DNA of 24,847 bases, taken from a virus. The notes beneath the pieces were generated by a model that worked only from the letters and a program-made list of their open reading frames with translations, was not told the DNA's origin and ran no database searches. A program made the translations under genes and the position numbers. Of the stretch, positions 22,104 through 24,847 are shown in pieces. Every line of letters starts with the position of its first letter. The stretch's first letter is position 1. Location: the IMG/VR virus record IMGVR_UViG_3300010354_000607, positions 1-24,847 of that record, one strand, 5' to 3'.

Positions 22104-23597
22104 ATGGACCCCCGTAATCAAATGTTAACAGAATCAGTAAGACAAAAATGGGACGCTATCGTAAATCACGAAGCACTTCCCGAAATTAAGGATAGTTACC
22201 GCAAGACAGTAACCACCATTCTACTTGAGAACCAAGAGAATGCTCTTCTCACAGAGAACGGCGTTCTAGGTACAAGTTTAGGTAACGTTGGTGGTGGCTC
22301 AGGCTCAACAACTGGTATCGATGCTTTCGATCCAATTCTAATCAGCCTAGTTCGTCGTAGCATGCCAAATCTAATGGCCTATGATATCGCTGGCGTTCAA
22401 CCAATGAATGGCCCAACCGGTCTAATCTTCGCAATGAAGACCAAGTACGGCGGTGCAGATGCTTCAACAGGTTCACGCGGTAACAGCGAGGCTCTATTCA
22501 ATGAAGCCGACAGCGGTTACTCTGGCAAGAACACAATCACCAAGAACACAAACCAAACTGGTGCAAATAACCAAGCCGCAGGTAGCAACAGCTATCACGC
22601 AGGTAACATGGGCGATATGTTTGCTGGTGATGTTGGTGGTGGCTCCGATGGTTCATTCGAAGCCGGTACAGGTATGCCAACAACCACTGCTGAAACTCTA
22701 GGTTCAACTGGTAATGCATTTAATCAAATGTCATTCACCATTGAGAAGACTTCTGTAACTGCTCGTAGCCGTGCTCTAAAGGCCGAGTACACCACAGAAC
22801 TCGCTCAAGACCTCAAGGCAGTACACGGACTTGATGCCGAGACAGAACTTGCAAACATTCTTTCAACAGAAATTATGTTTGAAATCAACCGTGAACTAGT
22901 AAGAACAATTTACCAAATTGCTCGTCTAGGTTGCCAACAAAGCGATCTAAACGGCAAGCAAGCTGGTAAGGGTCTAAACGGCAATGCAGGCGGTGGCGTA
23001 TACGATCTAGAACTAGACTCTGATGGCCGTTGGTCAGCCGAGAAGTTCCGTGGTCTAACTTTCCAACTCGAAAGAGAAGCCAACGTAATCGGTGCAGAAA
23101 CCCGTCGTGGCAAGGCAAACTTCGCAATCGTTTCACCAGACGTTGGTGCAGCACTAAGCATGAGCGGTCTACTAGACTTCAGCCCAGCTTTCAGTGGTGG
23201 AATCAACACTGATGTAAATGGTAACAGCTTTGCTGGTACACTACACCAAGGCAGAATTAAGGTCTACATCGATCCATATTCAATGCCAACACAATATGCC
23301 AACTTCACACCAGTAAACTACGTTTGCGTAGGTTACAAGGGAACAAGCCCATACGACGCTGGTGTATTCTACTGCCCATACGTTCCACTACAAATGGTAA
23401 GAGCTGTTGATACCAGCACTTTCCAACCCAAGATTGGATTCAAGACCCGCTACGGCATGGTCAGCAATCCATTCGTCACAACAAGCGTTGGTGGATACAC
23501 TCCAGACGGCGAGCAACTAACACCAAGAGTCAACCAATACTACCGCATCTTCCGCGTAGACAACCTACACGGTAATGACGCTAGCTACGGTGGCTGA
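22104..23597 (+). CDS. 23: Major capsid protein gp23
   Basis: A 497-residue major capsid protein. The N-terminal propeptide has several gp21-type sites of the form (L/I)xE: LTE10, LPE27, LLE42 and LTE51. Cleavage after E51 would give a mature chain of about 446 residues. The marine T4-type core is clear: GIDAFDPILISLVRRSMPNLMAYDIAGVQPMNGPTG in pieces from about residue 72, later TSVTARSRALKAEYTTELAQDLKAVHGLDAE, and the C-terminal FQPKIGFKTRYGMVSNPF block. Codon use differs sharply from the accessory genes: AAG is preferred to AAA, and CGT/CGC and GGC/GGT are common. This fits very high expression. It has its own late promoter, a strong RBS and a strong terminator. Confidence 0.97.
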   Translation: MDPRNQMLTESVRQKWDAIVNHEALPEIKDSYRKTVTTILLENQENALLTENGVLGTSLGNVGGGSGSTTGIDAFDPILISLVRRSMPNLMAYDIAGVQPMNGPTGLIFAMKTKYGGADASTGSRGNSEALFNEADSGYSGKNTITKNTNQTGANNQAAGSNSYHAGNMGDMFAGDVGGGSDGSFEAGTGMPTTTAETLGSTGNAFNQMSFTIEKTSVTARSRALKAEYTTELAQDLKAVHGLDAETELANILSTEIMFEINRELVRTIYQIARLGCQQSDLNGKQAGKGLNGNAGGGVYDLELDSDGRWSAEKFRGLTFQLEREANVIGAETRRGKANFAIVSPDVGAALSMSGLLDFSPAFSGGINTDVNGNSFAGTLHQGRIKVYIDPYSMPTQYANFTPVNYVCVGYKGTSPYDAGVFYCPYVPLQMVRAVDTSTFQPKIGFKTRYGMVSNPFVTTSVGGYTPDGEQLTPRVNQYYRIFRVDNLHGNDASYGG

Positions 23598-23623
23598 TAG
23601 AGTTAGTTAAGGGGATTCATTTG

Positions 23624-23657
23624 CAAGGGCGGCTAGAAATAGCCGCCCTTGTCTTTT
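23624..23657 (+). terminator. Intrinsic terminator after gp23
   Basis: A perfect 11-bp stem, CAAGGGCGGCT (23624-23634) with AGCCGCCCTTG (23641-23651), around a 6-nt loop AGAAAT. It is followed by TCTTTT. It stands 26 nt after the capsid stop and is the strongest classical terminator I can see in the window. Confidence 0.92.
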
Positions 23658-23669
23658 ATAGATACTTTA
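23657..23669 (+). promoter_or_regulatory. Possible degenerate late promoter before gp3-like gene
   Basis: TATAGATACTTTA matches 10 of 13 positions of the T4 late consensus TATAAATACTATT. It lies directly after the terminator and 22 nt before ATG 23679. A promoter is expected here because the terminator would cut off readthrough from gp23. Confidence 0.4.
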
Positions 23670-23678
23670 GGAGGATTT

Positions 23679-24227
23679 ATGGCATCAGAAATAGCAAAAT
23701 CAGTAATTGCAAGACAACCTAAAACTATAAACACTCTGCAATATAATCAATTTAGATTTGTGTTGCATAGAACACCAGAAATAATATATTTCTGCCAAGG
23801 AGTAAAGTTTCCAGGATTAAGTATGGAAACTATAAAACAACCTTCTCCATTTGCAACACCAATAAACAGAACACCCAATAATGTTGCATATGAAAATTTA
23901 GAATTTTCATTTCTAGTTGCAGAAGATTTTAAAAATTGGTTAGAAATTCATAACTGGATGCATAGACTACTGCCAATACGACAGACACAAAATCAGTATG
24001 CAGAAAATTATAGTAAAATAAATCCAGACGCTAAGGAATTAAGATTTCAAGATGCTAGTTTAATTTTATTAAATAGTGTATCCAAAGGATTCATGGAAGT
24101 TACATTTAATAATTGTTTTCCAATATCTTTAGGTGGTATTGATTTTTCAAGTACAATCGATGATACAAAACCAGTAGTTTCTACTGTACAATTTGCATAT
24201 TCGGGTTATACTATAAGCACATTATAA
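23679..24227 (+). CDS. 3: gp3-like / tail-tube-fold protein
   Basis: A 182-residue protein. ATG 23679 is chosen because AGGAGG lies 4 nt upstream; a TTG at 23649 would sit within the terminator. The NxFRFVLHRTPEIIYFCQGVKFPGLS motif (about residues 18-43), the TPINRTPNNVAYENLEFSFLVAEDFKNWLEIHNWMHRL block and the late FNNCFPISLGGIDFSS region are typical of small tail-tube-fold proteins of marine T4-like phages. In that phage group the gene between gp23 and uvsY is usually called gp3, the tail completion protein that terminates the tube. The family shape is clear; the exact gp3 identity rests mainly on gene order, and another tube-fold protein is possible. Confidence 0.65.
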   Translation: MASEIAKSVIARQPKTINTLQYNQFRFVLHRTPEIIYFCQGVKFPGLSMETIKQPSPFATPINRTPNNVAYENLEFSFLVAEDFKNWLEIHNWMHRLLPIRQTQNQYAENYSKINPDAKELRFQDASLILLNSVSKGFMEVTFNNCFPISLGGIDFSSTIDDTKPVVSTVQFAYSGYTISTL

Positions 24228-24237
24228 GGAGTGCTTT

Positions 24238-24675
24238 ATGGACATTATGAAGATTCGTGAGATGGCAAAAGATGACCTTCCCATCAATGAAGAAAAACTT
24301 GATATTGAATCGCTAACTATACCACAATTACATGGTAAGTATCTTAACATCTATCAAGATGAAAAGATCATGTTACATGGTTTAAAAATTGAGTATCGTA
24401 AATTAAAAAAATTAAAGTGGGAATATTATACGGGAAAACTTGATCAAGAAACTCTCAAAAAATATAATTGGGAACAGTTTGATTTAAAAATTCTTAGACA
24501 AGATATAGATCTTTATCTAGAAGCAGATGATGAACTAATTGCTCTAGAAAAGAAACTCTTAATTCAAGAAGAAAAGGTAGATTATTTGGAATCTATTCTC
24601 AAAGCACTAAATAACCGCCAATTTCATATACGAGACGCTATATCTTGGAGAAAGTTCATCAACGGAGTAAACTAA
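24238..24675 (+). CDS. uvsY: Recombination mediator UvsY
   Basis: A 145-residue helical protein matching the UvsY family (T4 UvsY 137 aa), which loads the UvsX recombinase onto gp32-coated single-stranded DNA. Seen here: an N-terminal acidic segment, the LHGKYLNIYQDEKIMLHGLKIEYRKLKKLKWEYYTGKL region in pieces (about residues 32-69, corresponding to the T4 Lys/Arg-rich YYSGR region), then a long helix with a LEADDELIALEKKL motif, and a C-terminal IxxRQFHIRDAISWRKFI block like the T4 GFAIKHIQDMRAF end. The AAGGAG site overlaps the previous stop. It is co-directional with uvsW 10 nt downstream, as in exo-T-even phages. Confidence 0.9.
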   Translation: MDIMKIREMAKDDLPINEEKLDIESLTIPQLHGKYLNIYQDEKIMLHGLKIEYRKLKKLKWEYYTGKLDQETLKKYNWEQFDLKILRQDIDLYLEADDELIALEKKLLIQEEKVDYLESILKALNNRQFHIRDAISWRKFINGVN

Positions 24676-24683
24676 ATACTATT
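24671..24683 (+). promoter_or_regulatory. Possible late promoter at uvsW start
   Basis: ACTAAATACTATT matches 11 of 13 positions of the T4 late consensus TATAAATACTATT, including the full AAATACTATT end. It overlaps the uvsY stop. RNA started from it would begin within a few bases of ATG 24686 and be nearly leaderless. Tentative. Confidence 0.35.
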
Positions 24684-24685
24684 AG

Positions 24686-24847
24686 ATGTGTGACTTGAAG
24701 ATTTCCAACATAGATTCTGTTTTTATAAAGGTTGATTGTGATGCTGGCTACGCTAAAGAACTCTCAGACTTCTTTACCTTCACAGTCCCTGGGCATAAGT
24801 TTATGCCCGCATTTAGAAAGAAGATGTGGGATGGAAAGATCAAACTC
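24686..24847 (+). CDS. uvsW: DNA/RNA helicase UvsW, N-terminal part only
   Basis: 54 codons are visible, and the gene runs off the window end. The peptide MCDLKISNIDSVFIKVDCD, then YAKELSDFFTFTVPGHKFMP, then RKKMWDGKIKL matches the N-terminal double-stranded-DNA-contact domain of UvsW. In T4 the same region reads RIDCEESTFHELRDFFSFE, with a WDGRIRL motif. UvsW is an SF2 helicase that unwinds branched recombination and replication intermediates. The helicase motifs lie beyond the window. No Shine-Dalgarno precedes the ATG, and only 10 nt separate it from uvsY, so it depends on coupling or a near-leaderless late transcript. Confidence 0.88.
   Translation, partial: MCDLKISNIDSVFIKVDCDAGYAKELSDFFTFTVPGHKFMPAFRKKMWDGKIKL

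Noticed and set aside
23649-23678. TTG start giving ten extra residues on the gp3-like gene
   Set aside because: It lies in the terminator stem. ATG 23679 has AGGAGG at proper spacing.
1-24847. tRNA genes, integrase, transposase or attachment sites
   Set aside because: No cloverleaf-like sequence and no such protein motif was seen. All space over 110 nt is covered by late structural or recombination genes.

Overview
The window is a stretch of the late structural region of a T4-superfamily myovirus (contractile-tailed phage). It is strongly AT-rich by eye, and every supported gene lies on the + strand. Eleven consecutive T4-type genes can be recognised from protein sequence: gp13, gp14, gp15, gp16, gp17, gp18, gp19, gp20, gp21, gp22 and gp23. 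They are followed by a gp3-like tail-tube-fold gene, uvsY and the start of uvsW. The capsid gene is followed by a gp3-like gene, uvsY and uvsW, all co-directional, with no gp24. This order resembles marine 'exo-T-even' phages (cyanophage or pelagiphage type) more than T4 itself. The host cannot be told from the sequence.

Layout. 1-2980: 3' part of a large modular tail-fibre gene with a poly-serine linker. 2991-3344: small unknown gene. 3388-7812: neck, tail-terminator and terminase genes (gp13, gp14, gp15, a 56-codon extra gene, gp16, gp17), nearly all touching or overlapping. 7922-11901: tail sheath, tail tube and portal. 11924-19132: an accessory block of four genes between portal and prohead protease, absent from the T4 map. 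It encodes a small beta-rich protein, a 75-aa protein, a 981-aa Cys- and Ser-rich protein and an 1160-aa protein carrying a purple-acid-phosphatase-type phosphoesterase domain. 19162-20159: two small related putative prohead-core proteins. 20163-23597: prohead protease, scaffold and major capsid protein. 23624-23657: strong intrinsic terminator. 23679 to the end: gp3-like protein, UvsY and the UvsW N-terminus.

Regulation. Seven exact copies of TATAAATA, the T4 late-promoter core, lie on the + strand directly in front of gp13, gp19, three genes of the block between gp20 and gp21, gp22 and gp23. Degenerate versions precede gp18, the gp3-like gene and uvsW. The gp13 promoter sits in the apex of a long inverted repeat whose 3' arm holds the gp13 ribosome-binding site and start codon. 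This suggests that only transcripts started at the late promoter are translated well, as known for T4 e and soc.

How the genes work together. gp20 forms the portal, and gp21, gp22, gp23 and probably the two core-like proteins build and mature the prohead. gp16 and gp17 package DNA. gp13 and gp14 close the head. gp15, gp18, gp19 and the gp3-like protein form and cap the contractile tail. The fibre gene and the two large Ser-linker proteins of the accessory block look like virion surface appendages. The phosphoesterase domain inside one of them is the most unusual content of the window.
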